From Eggerthellaceae bacterium (lineage in GTDB: Bacteria; Actinomycetota; Coriobacteriia; Coriobacteriales; Eggerthellaceae), in the NCBI GenBank assembly GCA_003452695.1, contig DMNP01000375.1, positions 1-6,565 on the forward strand: a DNA stretch of 6,565 nucleotides, given 5' to 3'. Below the pieces are notes generated by a model. The model did no database searches, was not told the DNA's origin, and saw only the letters and a program-made list of their open reading frames with translations. Position numbers and translations under genes: made by a program. Positions 1-6,565 of the stretch are shown here, piece after piece; the first letter of the stretch is position 1; every line of letters begins with the position of its first letter.

Positions 1-697
1 TGTTATCTCTTCTTTTTTCTGCCCTTGCCCTGGGAGCTTCTGGCTGCCTTACTGGTAGCAGACTTCTTGTACTTATGTACCTTGTACACTTTCCTTCCTG
101 CAGGCTTCTTGAGTTTAGGTTTACCTGTTCTTGGATCAGGTTCCACATCCATAAGCTTTCTGACCTTGCTAGCCCTAAACTCCGCAGCCTTTCTTGCTTC
201 GGAATACTCGACAAAATCGTCTCCGTCATCCTCAGCATCAGGGCCAATTATCTTAAAATCTATAGCTTTAGTGAGTCTGTCAGCGCCAACAACCTTGATC
301 CAGACCTTCTGTCCAAGATTATACTCCTTGTGATAGCGCTCACCAACAAGCTTCATGTTGTTCTCATCATATACATAGAAGTCATCTTCCATGGATGCTG
401 CTCTGATCATTCCCTCGCAGGAATTCTCAAGCTCCACAAAAAGTCCCCAGGCTGTAACACCTGAAATAACTCCCTCGAAGCGCTCTCCGAGGTGATTCTC
501 CATATACTGAGCCTTCTTGAGCTTGTCAGTTTCTCTCTCAGCCTCTTCAGCACGCCTTTCTGTTTCGGAGGAATGCTTTGCCACCTCATCCAGGATCTCG
601 CTGTAGTGACGGGCCTTGGCTTCATTCATCCTGCCCCTTAGATGATCCTTGATGATCCTGTGGATCTGAAGGTCCGGATAACGCCTGATGGGCGATG
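1..697. other. Low-GC segment with foreign codon use covering the 3' third of rnr
   Basis: Hand counts give 43% GC for 241-420 and 50% for 1-60, against 67% for 721-780 and 68% for 1501-1560; the change happens within about 60 bases. Of the 21 arginine codons for residues 516-742, nine are AGA, seven AGG, three CGT and two CGC. All 14 arginine codons I read upstream (for example residues 3, 5, 9, 17, 24, 59, 486 and 490) are CGN. The boundary lies around 684-704, inside codons for the conserved HFTSPIRR motif; the first AGG is Arg516 (684-686). The segment continues to the window edge, so its far end is unseen. It may be recombined DNA from a lower-GC relative or clostridium, or an assembly join. 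Confidence 0.85.
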
Positions 698-2231
698 TGA
701 AATGCGCGTAAGCCTCGCTTGCGAGCCCGTAATGCATGGCGAGCTGCGGGCTGTACACGGCGCGCTTCATCGAGCGCAAGACGAGCGTGGAAACGAGCGT
801 GCCCTCGGGTCGGCCAGCTGCTGCAGCCAGAACTTTCTGCACTTCATGCGGGTTGCCGGCAATGAAAAGCGGTTCGCTCACGCGGCTGAACCAGGGGAAT
901 TCCTGCAACACGGGAAGCAACGCCTTCAAACTGTCGCGCGAAGGCTTCTCGTGAATGCGGAACACGCCTGGAAGGCCCTTGTCGCGCAGGTAGCGCGCCA
1001 CCGCCTCGTTCGCGGCGATCATGGCTTCTTCGATAAGCTGGGTGGCATCGGTGCGCTTGCGCAGCGCGATGCCAAGGGGCACGCCAGCGTCATCCAGTTT
1101 CACCTTGGCCTCGACCGTATCGAAATCCAAGCCGCCGGAAGCTGCGCGCAAGACCATGCGCTTCTGCGCCAGGGCGGACAGCCGTTTCACGCGGCGGGCA
1201 AGCTCGCCCGATTCATCGTGCAATTCGATCAGCTCTTGTGCCTGTTCGTAGGTTAGGCGCGCATTCGAGCGGATGAGGGCTGGATAGATGTCCACGTCGC
1301 GCACGCGACCCGTTTCGTCGAAAACCATGTCCACCGTCATCGAGCGCCGGTCCTCGTTCGGCTTCAGCGAGCACACGTCGTTCGAAAGCGCCTCGGGAAG
1401 CATGGGGATAACACGGTCTGCAAGATAGACGCTCGTCGCACGGCGGCGCGCATCCAAGTCGACCGAAGAACCCCAGGGCACATAGTGCGCAACATCGGCG
1501 ATATGCACGCCCACGCGCCAGAGCACGCGTTGCGCCCCATGCCCATCCAGCGGCTCGATGGACACCGCATCGTCGAAATCGCGCGCATCGTCGGGATCGA
1601 TGGTGAAGACGAAACGCTCGCGCAAATCGCGATAGCCCGCATCGAGCGCTGCCTGCGCATCGACGAGCGCGGCATCGGCTTGCTCGATAGAGGCGGGCGA
1701 AAAGGCGGTTTCCAGCTTGTGGCGGGCGATGACCAGATCGATTGGCAAGCGTTCGTCATCGTCGTCTCCGAGCACTTCCACGACGCTGCCGGTTGCAGCT
1801 TCCTTGTTGCTTGGATAGGTGTGCAGGGCAACGCGCACGATGGCGCCATCCGGAATGTCGGGGTTGTCTGCAAGCATGGTGAAGATGTCGTAGGCAATGC
1901 GCGGGTCTTCGGGGACGACCACCCCGAATGGCTCGGCGCGTTCAAAACGGCCGATGATGTCGGCGTGCGCCCGCTCGATTACGCGCTTCACGCGCGCCTC
2001 GCGTTTTTTCGTTGAACGGGCGGCACGCGCCAGGGCCTTTCGCGAGCGCTCCTGACGCGCAGGCGATACTTCCACGAGGTCTCCATCGAAGGCCCCGTTC
2101 ATTTTTCCCGCCGGCACGAAGAACTCGCCTTCGGCGGTTTTCACGAAGCCGTACCCGGCCCGGGTAACCTCGATTATTCCACGTGGATAGCTATGCGCGG
2201 TTCCGCGCGTATTCGACCGCGAACGTCCCAT
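3..2231 (-). CDS. rnr: Ribonuclease R (RNB-family 3'-5' exoribonuclease), mosaic gene with a low-GC 3' third
   Basis: RNase R degrades structured RNA from the 3' end and helps clear defective mRNAs during trans-translation with SmpB and tmRNA. The 742 residues begin with a cold-shock-like domain (about 15-56, YPRGIIEVTRAGYGFV) and a second one at about 85-155. The usual N-terminal winged-helix domain is absent. The RNB catalytic domain spans about 205-530: TIDPDDARDFDDA (210-222) supplies the metal-binding aspartates (Asp212, 218, 220, 221), and HFTSPIRRYPDL (510-521) is the conserved late motif. An S1 domain follows (about 582-664), then an acidic patch (DAEDDGDD, 665-672) and a basic tail (701-742) with 14 Lys, 5 Arg and no acidic residue. 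The ATG follows the ctpA stop by 6 bases; GAGG lies 11 bases upstream inside ctpA, so translation is probably coupled. Residues from about 511-516 onward are encoded by DNA of clearly different composition and codon use, in frame. TAA stop at 3-5. Confidence 0.95.
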   Translation of the reverse strand: MGRSRSNTRGTAHSYPRGIIEVTRAGYGFVKTAEGEFFVPAGKMNGAFDGDLVEVSPARQERSRKALARAARSTKKREARVKRVIERAHADIIGRFERAEPFGVVVPEDPRIAYDIFTMLADNPDIPDGAIVRVALHTYPSNKEAATGSVVEVLGDDDDERLPIDLVIARHKLETAFSPASIEQADAALVDAQAALDAGYRDLRERFVFTIDPDDARDFDDAVSIEPLDGHGAQRVLWRVGVHIADVAHYVPWGSSVDLDARRRATSVYLADRVIPMLPEALSNDVCSLKPNEDRRSMTVDMVFDETGRVRDVDIYPALIRSNARLTYEQAQELIELHDESGELARRVKRLSALAQKRMVLRAASGGLDFDTVEAKVKLDDAGVPLGIALRKRTDATQLIEEAMIAANEAVARYLRDKGLPGVFRIHEKPSRDSLKALLPVLQEFPWFSRVSEPLFIAGNPHEVQKVLAAAAGRPEGTLVSTLVLRSMKRAVYSPQLAMHYGLASEAYAHFTSPIRRYPDLQIHRIIKDHLRGRMNEAKARHYSEILDEVAKHSSETERRAEEAERETDKLKKAQYMENHLGERFEGVISGVTAWGLFVELENSCEGMIRAASMEDDFYVYDENNMKLVGERYHKEYNLGQKVWIKVVGADRLTKAIDFKIIGPDAEDDGDDFVEYSEARKAAEFRASKVRKLMDVEPDPRTGKPKLKKPAGRKVYKVHKYKKSATSKAARSSQGKGRKKKR

Positions 2232-2237
2232 GGAATG

Positions 2238-3572
2238 CTATGCCTCGGCTCCGGCCCGCTCGGCTTCGCCTTCGACGGCTGCGGGAACCATCGAAGCGGC
2301 AACCTCGTTCGCGTAATCCCTCTGGGAATCGCCCTCGGCGGATGCTTCGAGCGTTACGGTCGGCGTAACGCCCACGCCGTCGATATCGTGGCCTTCCGGC
2401 GATAGGTAATAGGCGGCCGTATAGCGCATGGCTCCCCCGAAGGAAAGCTCGCGCATAACCTGCACCGAACCTTTGCCCATGGTCTTCGTGCCCACCACCG
2501 AAGCGCGCTGGCTCTCTTTCAGCGCCGCGGCAACCACTTCGGCTGCAGCAGCCGTGTTCTTGTTGGTGATGACCACGAGCGGCGCATTCGTTGCCGAACG
2601 CCCCGTGGCGTTCTTGGCGGAAATGCCATCGCGCGTGCGCACCTCGACCACCGCACCGCTGTTCATGAACAAGCTGGCCAGCTCAACGGCTTGGGTAAGG
2701 TAGCCGCCGGGATTGTCGCGCAAATCCAACACGAAGGCGCCAGCCCCCTGCTCGGCAAGCGATGTGAGCGACGATTGGGTAAGCGCCGCGGCGTTTTGCG
2801 TGAACTGCCGTACCTTCACGTAGCCCACGCGTCGCTCGGCATCGTATTCGGACGTCACGTTCACCTCGTCGTATTCGCGCGACGGAAGGGTGGTCGTTAT
2901 CTCGGTCCCGCCATCCGATTCCAGCGTTTCGGGACGCCTCCAGGTTATGACCACGTCCGATCCGTTGGCCTGGCTGAGCACTGCCGTAACTTCGTTGCGC
3001 GACCAGGTTTGCGAGTTGTCGCCATTGATGGATACGACGAAATCGCCTTCCTGCACGCCTTCCATCTGGGCTTGCGATCCCTCGAAAACGTCCACGGCAT
3101 ATGCCTGCCCGCGATATTCCGAAAACAGCACGCCCACGCCGGCATAGTTCTGCTCCTGGCTGGCAAGCAGCGATTGATAGCGCTCGGGCGAATAATAGCG
3201 CAGATTCGGGTCGTTGGAAGCCTCGCCAAACGAGTTCAGGGCCCCTTCGGATGCAACGTCCAGCTCGTACTCGTCCAAGCTGTCGGCAGCCAGCGCATCC
3301 TCTACTTCCGCAACGCGCATCGACACCGAATTGAACACGTCTTTCTTCACGACGGCGGGATCCGCCACCACGCTTTTCTCCACGCCGGTCACCGTTTCGG
3401 GGAAGCCCAACGTAGAGAGGAACTCGCCTTGCCCGCGCATCACGAACCCTGCCACGAAGGCTATGAAGACGACGATGATCGCGATAAGGGTCCGTATAAC
3501 ACGATAGCTGCGCTCACGCATTTTCCGCGTGCGCGCAGCCGATCGTTGATTTTTACCGCCGTTACCGGCCAT
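2238..3572 (-). CDS. ctpA: Membrane-anchored CtpA-type S41 peptidase homologue, catalytic serine replaced by alanine
   Basis: C-terminal processing proteases (family S41A) use a Ser-Lys pair to cut envelope proteins, including regulators of cell-wall hydrolases. This 444-residue protein has a basic N-terminus and one membrane segment (about 27-45) anchoring it outside the membrane. The N-terminal lobe contains DPNLRYYSPERY (121-132). A PDZ domain spans about 140-213, with GVGVLFSEY and GVQEGDFVVSINGD. The S41 core spans about 235-410, with LDLRDNPGGYL (282-292) and TMGKGSVQ (364-371), which carries the general-base lysine (Lys367) and Gln371. The nucleophile motif, normally S/T-A-S-A-x-E, reads TAAAAE (340-345). 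Ala342 (GCT, 2547-2549) sits exactly 25 residues before Lys367, the Ser-Lys spacing known for E. coli Tsp/Prc. The fold looks intact but peptidase activity is predicted lost. The TAG stop is 6 bases before the rnr ATG. B. subtilis ctpB also neighbours ftsEX. Family assignment is firm; loss of activity is inferred. Confidence 0.92.
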   Translation of the reverse strand: MAGNGGKNQRSAARTRKMRERSYRVIRTLIAIIVVFIAFVAGFVMRGQGEFLSTLGFPETVTGVEKSVVADPAVVKKDVFNSVSMRVAEVEDALAADSLDEYELDVASEGALNSFGEASNDPNLRYYSPERYQSLLASQEQNYAGVGVLFSEYRGQAYAVDVFEGSQAQMEGVQEGDFVVSINGDNSQTWSRNEVTAVLSQANGSDVVITWRRPETLESDGGTEITTTLPSREYDEVNVTSEYDAERRVGYVKVRQFTQNAAALTQSSLTSLAEQGAGAFVLDLRDNPGGYLTQAVELASLFMNSGAVVEVRTRDGISAKNATGRSATNAPLVVITNKNTAAAAEVVAAALKESQRASVVGTKTMGKGSVQVMRELSFGGAMRYTAAYYLSPEGHDIDGVGVTPTVTLEASAEGDSQRDYANEVAASMVPAAVEGEAERAGAEA

Positions 3573-3579
3573 GAATCCG

Positions 3580-3586
3580 CCGCCTT
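3580..3586 (-). promoter_or_regulatory. Ribosome binding site for the ctpA homologue
   Basis: AAGGCGG on the minus strand lies 7 bases before the ATG at 3570-3572, within the 24-base gap after the ftsX stop. It supports the first ATG over the internal Met18. Confidence 0.5.
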
Positions 3587-3596
3587 ACCGGCCAGT

Positions 3597-4502
3597 CTAC
3601 ACCTTCAGGTAGCGGCGCATGGCAAGCGCCGAACCAATGAGGCCGATGATAAGACCCGCCACGAGCAGGATCAGGTAGATGTAGAGGAACGTGCTCAGCT
3701 CGAGCGATATCGGCAAGAAGGTCAGCGATTCCTGCAGGCGCGGCAGCGCGAAGTTGCGCAGCAGCTCGATGCAGCCGATGGCAAGCGCGGCGCCGATAAT
3801 CGCATGCAGCGAACCTTCCATGAGAAATGGCCCTCGTATGAAGCCGTTCGATGCACCCACCAAGCGCATGATGGCGATTTCCTTGCGGCGCGCCATGATG
3901 GCCAGGCGAATCGTGTTGTTTATGAACACGAGGGCGATGAAGACGAGCAGGACGATAAGGGCGATGCCGATGTAGCGCAGATAGTTGGTTACCTGGAACA
4001 GACGCTCGACCGTGCGCTGGCCATACTTCAGCGACTTGGCCGGATCGTCTTCATCGGCAATCTTTGCGAACAGCTCGCTTGTCTCGATGCTGCTGGCCAC
4101 ATCCTGCACTTTCTGCGGGTCGGACAGCTCGACGTTGATGGACGCAGGCAGCGGGTTGCCGCCCAGCTCGTCGACGATGTCGGCGTTCGTGGACATCTCG
4201 CGGAAGTTCTCGAGCGCTTGGTCCTTGGTCGTGAAGCTTACCTCGGACACGCCGTCGAGCCCACGGATGTAGGTCTGCATCTCGCTCACGTCCGAATCGG
4301 AAGCTTCGTCGCTGACATATGCCGTGATGGACACTTCGCTTTCCACCGACCGCACGATGTTGCCCACGACGATGACGCCCACCAGGAACACGCCGATGAT
4401 GAACAGCGACAGGAAGATCGTGATGATGGAGCCGAGCGTCGTGGACAGGTTGCGCGCAAAACCCTGCAGGGATTGCTTGAAGAAATAGGCAAGACTAGAC
4501 AT
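3597..4502 (-). CDS. ftsX: Cell division protein FtsX, permease-like subunit
   Basis: FtsX is the membrane partner of FtsE; its extracellular loop binds and activates cell-wall hydrolases or their adaptors. The 301-residue protein has the family layout: a cytoplasmic start ([18 protein letters not shown]), a first membrane helix at about 23-48, an extracellular domain at about 50-170 opening with [12 protein letters not shown], then helices at about 174-195, 231-250 and 270-293. The conserved cytoplasmic segment [18 protein letters not shown] (196-213) between helices 2 and 3 is the usual FtsE-contact region. The ATG overlaps the ftsE stop in ATGTCTAG, so start and stop share 8 bases. A GGGGGG tract about 12 bases upstream is a poorly spaced ribosome site, consistent with coupling to ftsE. 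No cognate hydrolase gene lies in the window. Confidence 0.96.
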   Translation of the reverse strand: MSSLAYFFKQSLQGFARNLSTTLGSIITIFLSLFIIGVFLVGVIVVGNIVRSVESEVSITAYVSDEASDSDVSEMQTYIRGLDGVSEVSFTTKDQALENFREMSTNADIVDELGGNPLPASINVELSDPQKVQDVASSIETSELFAKIADEDDPAKSLKYGQRTVERLFQVTNYLRYIGIALIVLLVFIALVFINNTIRLAIMARRKEIAIMRLVGASNGFIRGPFLMEGSLHAIIGAALAIGCIELLRNFALPRLQESLTFLPISLELSTFLYIYLILLVAGLIIGLIGSALAMRRYLKV

Positions 4503-5325
4503 CGAAACCGTACACCCCCCTCTGCTGGTCGCGCGTGAGGTGGCCGCGGTCGAGGGCGATTACGCGCCTGCGCATGTTGTCGACCATCTCGCGGTCGTGC
4601 GTGGCGACGAGGACCGTCGTGCCCGTGCGGTTGATGCGCTCGAGCAGGTCCATGATGCCGCGCGACGTCTGCGGGTCCAGGTTGCCCGTGGGCTCGTCGC
4701 ACACGAGCAGCGGCGGGCGGTTCACGATGGCGCGCGCAATGGATACGCGCTGCGCTTCGCCGCCGGACAGTTGGTCGGGCAGCTTGTCCAGCTTGTCCTG
4801 CAGGCCTACGAGGCGCAGGACCTCGGGAACCTGCGTGCGCACGACGCTGCGGTTCTTGCCGATTACCTCCAACGCGAACGCCACGTTCTCATACACCGTC
4901 TTGTTCGGCAGCAACTTGAAGTCCTGGAACACGCAGCCTATGTTGCGGCGCAGGTACGGCACGCGCCAATTGCGCATGGTGCCCAGGTCCTCGTTGGCGA
5001 TGGTGATGTTTCCGGAAGACGGTTTCAGCTCGCGGATGATAAGGCGCACGAGCGTCGATTTGCCCGAGCCGGAATGACCGACCAAAAACACGAATTCGCC
5101 CGGATAGATCTGCAGCGAAATGTTGTCGAGTGCAGGCCGGTTGGATTGCGAGGGATACACCTTCGACACGCGGTCGAAAGATATGACGGGGGTTCCCTGA
5201 TCGGGAATGTCATCGACTTCCAACGCGGGCAACGCCGCGGACAGGTCGGAAGTCGAACGCGCAGACTGGGAAGGTTCCGCTTGCTCGCGTGCGGACCGCG
5301 CCCCCTTATTGGTGGCTTCTGTCAC
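4495..5325 (-). CDS. ftsE: Cell division ATP-binding protein FtsE with an N-terminal extension
   Basis: FtsE is the cytoplasmic ATPase of the FtsEX complex, which uses ATP hydrolysis to switch on peptidoglycan hydrolases across the membrane at division. All ABC motifs are present: Walker [10 protein letters not shown] (residues 83-91), Q-loop Gln134 in CVFQDF, signature LSGGE (186-190), Walker B LLVCDEP with Asp210 and Glu211, and H-loop His243. The stretch [18 protein letters not shown] is typical of FtsE rather than of other ABC ATPases, and ftsX follows directly. At 276 residues it exceeds the usual length of about 220-230. The excess is residues 1-45, a Ser/Ala/Glu-rich, probably disordered segment before the first conserved strand ([11 protein letters not shown]). 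The GTG start is supported by a well-spaced GGAG. The 3' end overlaps ftsX by 8 bases, implying translational coupling. Confidence 0.96.
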   Translation of the reverse strand: MTEATNKGARSAREQAEPSQSARSTSDLSAALPALEVDDIPDQGTPVISFDRVSKVYPSQSNRPALDNISLQIYPGEFVFLVGHSGSGKSTLVRLIIRELKPSSGNITIANEDLGTMRNWRVPYLRRNIGCVFQDFKLLPNKTVYENVAFALEVIGKNRSVVRTQVPEVLRLVGLQDKLDKLPDQLSGGEAQRVSIARAIVNRPPLLVCDEPTGNLDPQTSRGIMDLLERINRTGTTVLVATHDREMVDNMRRRVIALDRGHLTRDQQRGVYGFDV

Positions 5326-5331
5326 AGAATG

Positions 5332-5335
5332 CTCC
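5332..5335 (-). promoter_or_regulatory. Ribosome binding site deciding the ftsE GTG start
   Basis: GGAG on the minus strand lies 6 bases before the GTG at 5323-5325. This near-ideal spacing supports the GTG start and hence the long N-terminal extension of FtsE. No comparably placed site was noted just ahead of the conserved ABC domain. Confidence 0.65.
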
Positions 5336-5365
5336 GTTCGAATAGTCGTTTACTGAGACAGAGTG

Positions 5366-5394
5366 ATTTTAGCAGACCTATTTACGAGCGATAA
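5366..5394 (-). promoter_or_regulatory. Possible extended -10 promoter for the ftsE-ftsX-ctpA-rnr operon
   Basis: Read on the minus strand, the AT-rich gap after the transketolase stop contains TGCTAAAAT (5366-5374), which fits an extended -10 element (TG-N-TAAAAT). A weak -35-like TTATCG lies at 5389-5394 inside the end of the transketolase gene, with 17 bases between the two hexamers. It would start transcription near 5359 and give a leader of about 34 bases before the ftsE GTG. The -35 matches consensus at only three of six positions, so the call rests mainly on the -10, the spacing and the position. I see no terminator hairpin in the same gap, so read-through from the transketolase gene is also possible. 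Confidence 0.4.
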
Positions 5395-6565
5395 CCCTCT
5401 TCACAGCTTCGACAATCGCCGTGGCGTCCATATGAAAATACTCTGCAAGCTCCTTGTAGGCGCCCGATTTGCCGAAACGGTCGTCCATGCCCACGAATTC
5501 GATCGGCATGGGGCACGTCGTTGCAAGGGCCTCGGCCACGGCCGATCCCAAGCCGCCGACGACGCTGTGCTCTTCGGCGGTTACCACGCACCCGGTCTTG
5601 CGCGCAGATGCGCAGATGGTGGCCGAATCGAGCGGCTTCACCGAGAATGCGTCGATTATTTCAATCGATATCCCCTGCTTGCTGAGGATGTCTGCCGCCT
5701 CGAGCGCTTCCTTCACCTCCAGCCCGCATGCCACGACGGTTGCATCGGAACCTTCGCGCAGGACGTAGGCCCGGCCCAACTCGAAGGCCATGTCGGATGC
5801 GTACACCTGCGGAACCGACTCGCGTCCCATGCGCACGTACACGGGGCCCGGCGTCTCGGCGGCTATGCGGATGGCAGCTTTGGCCGCCTCGTAGTCGGCG
5901 GGCACGAGCACCCGCATGTTGGGCAGGCCGCGCATGAGCGTCATGTCCTCGAGCATCTGGTGGCTGCCCCCGTCGGGGCCAACCGATATGCCCGCATGCG
6001 TGGGGGCGATCTTCACGTTCAGGTTGGCATAGCACACGGTATTGCGAATCTGGTCGTAGGCGCGTCCGGTGCCGAACACGGCAAAGCTGCCCGTGAAAGC
6101 CACCTTGCCCGACAGCGCCAGGCCAGCCGCCACGCCGACCATGTTCTGCTCTGCAATGCCGGCATTGAAGAAGCGCTGCGCGTATTCGGGTTTCGCCGCC
6201 GCGAACTTGCCGGTAGTCGTGGAGCCGGACAGGTCGGCATCGAGCGCCACGATGGGCACGCCCTCGTCGGCAAGCGCGACCAGCGTGTCGCCGTAGCCGG
6301 CACGTGTCGCCTTCTTCTGCGCGGCCGTCTCGGCATCCGCGAACTTTGGAAGCTTTGCTGCAGCCGCGGAAGCTGCTGCGCTTTCGGCCTGCACCGCAAG
6401 AGGGGCGGGGGCATCGGGCTTCATCGGCGCGAGAATCCGGTCCGCCGAGGCCCCCAGGTCCTGCAAGGCCCGGGCCAGCTCTTCGGGCTTCGGCGCCTTG
6501 CCGTGCCAGCCTGCCTGGTTTTCCATGAACGAAACGCCCTTGCCCTTGACGGTCTTCATGATGAT
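5378..6565 (-). CDS. tkt: Transketolase, fused single-chain form, C-terminal part (5' end outside window)
   Basis: Transketolase moves two-carbon units between sugar phosphates with thiamine diphosphate (ThDP) in the cytosolic non-oxidative pentose phosphate pathway. The frame is open to the window edge, and the ATG at 6557-6559 is internal: it lies within the motif [13 protein letters not shown], which normally closes the N-terminal ThDP-binding half. Counting from that Met, an Ala/Pro-rich linker runs from about residue 37 to 83. The pyrimidine-binding domain follows (about 84-250), with GIAEQNM holding the likely catalytic Glu137, the segment [10 protein letters not shown], and His188 and His200 in the THAG...GGSHQ loop. 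The C-terminal transketolase domain (about 265-393) contains [13 protein letters not shown]. Many bacteria encode the two halves as separate genes; here they are joined. The TAG stop is 52 bases before ftsE. A split-type or DXS-like enzyme is less likely because both halves share one frame. High GC, like its neighbours apart from the rnr 3' end. Confidence 0.93.
   Translation of the reverse strand: MIMKTVKGKGVSFMENQAGWHGKAPKPEELARALQDLGASADRILAPMKPDAPAPLAVQAESAAASAAAAKLPKFADAETAAQKKATRAGYGDTLVALADEGVPIVALDADLSGSTTTGKFAAAKPEYAQRFFNAGIAEQNMVGVAAGLALSGKVAFTGSFAVFGTGRAYDQIRNTVCYANLNVKIAPTHAGISVGPDGGSHQMLEDMTLMRGLPNMRVLVPADYEAAKAAIRIAAETPGPVYVRMGRESVPQVYASDMAFELGRAYVLREGSDATVVACGLEVKEALEAADILSKQGISIEIIDAFSVKPLDSATICASARKTGCVVTAEEHSVVGGLGSAVAEALATTCPMPIEFVGMDDRFGKSGAYKELAEYFHMDATAIVEAVKRVIARK

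Noticed and set aside
25..464. Short plus-strand open frames in the low-GC part of rnr
   Set aside because: They are hydrophobic, Leu/Ser-rich translations of the reverse strand, while the rnr frame there encodes a coherent S1 domain and tail.
642..2015. Plus-strand open frames of about 200 and 176 codons opposite rnr
   Set aside because: They lie within the high-GC part of rnr. Their protein composition mirrors the opposite strand and no motif is seen.
2541..2552. The alanine run in CtpA as a sign of frameshift or pseudogene decay
   Set aside because: The frame is open on both sides, the conserved Glu345, Lys367 and Gln371 keep correct spacing, and downstream motifs are intact, so substitution rather than decay explains it.
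2691..4538. A 615-codon open frame on the plus strand opposite ctpA and ftsX
   Set aside because: It runs antisense to two genes with clear family motifs. Its His/Arg/Ala-rich translation shows no recognisable domain and is the usual by-product of high-GC codon bias.
5326..5377. Terminator between the transketolase gene and ftsE
   Set aside because: The 52-base gap is AT-rich, but I find no inverted repeat followed by a T tract on the minus strand.
4540..5394. A 284-codon plus-strand open frame opposite ftsE
   Set aside because: It is antisense to a fully motif-supported ABC ATPase, with no domain and no convincing ribosome site.
6557..6559. ATG as the start of the transketolase gene
   Set aside because: It lies inside the [13 protein letters not shown] motif that ends the N-terminal transketolase half, and the frame stays open to the window edge, so the true start is outside.

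Overview
The window looks like chromosomal DNA from a high-GC bacterium. Strong CGN arginine codon use, Ala/Asp/Glu-rich proteins and a Firmicutes-like gene order (ftsE-ftsX-ctpA-rnr) best fit an Actinomycetota of the class Coriobacteriia, perhaps Eggerthellaceae. That placement is inference from style and gene order, not from a search. All recognisable genes lie on the minus strand, so transcription runs from high to low coordinates. No gene-free stretch exceeds about 50 bases, and I see no tRNA, rRNA, CRISPR array, insertion sequence or convincing terminator.

In transcription order: the 3' two-thirds of a fused, single-chain transketolase (entering from beyond 6565, ending at 5378); a 52-base gap with a plausible extended -10 promoter; ftsE (GTG start, unusual 45-residue N-terminal extension); ftsX (overlapping ftsE by 8 bases); a CtpA-type S41 peptidase homologue starting 24 bases after ftsX; and rnr (RNase R), starting 6 bases after ctpA and ending 2 bases before the window edge. 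ftsE, ftsX, ctpA and rnr are packed like one operon. FtsEX is the ABC-type complex that controls cell-wall hydrolases at division. CtpA homologues act outside the membrane and often process such hydrolases. RNase R degrades structured RNA and works with tmRNA/SmpB in trans-translation.

Two things stand out. First, the CtpA homologue has Ala342 exactly where the family has its serine nucleophile (25 residues before the retained Lys367), so it is predicted to be proteolytically dead although the rest of the fold is intact. Second, rnr is a mosaic. Up to about residue 510-515 it has the high-GC, CGN-arginine style of its neighbours. From the conserved motif HFTSPIRRYPDL onward (positions below about 700) it drops to roughly 43-50% GC, and 16 of 21 arginines use AGA/AGG, yet the reading frame continues unbroken. 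This is either a natural domain-replacing recombination that swapped the S1 and lysine-rich tail modules or a chimeric assembly; reads across 600-800 would decide. The low-GC segment reaches the window edge, so its other end is not visible.
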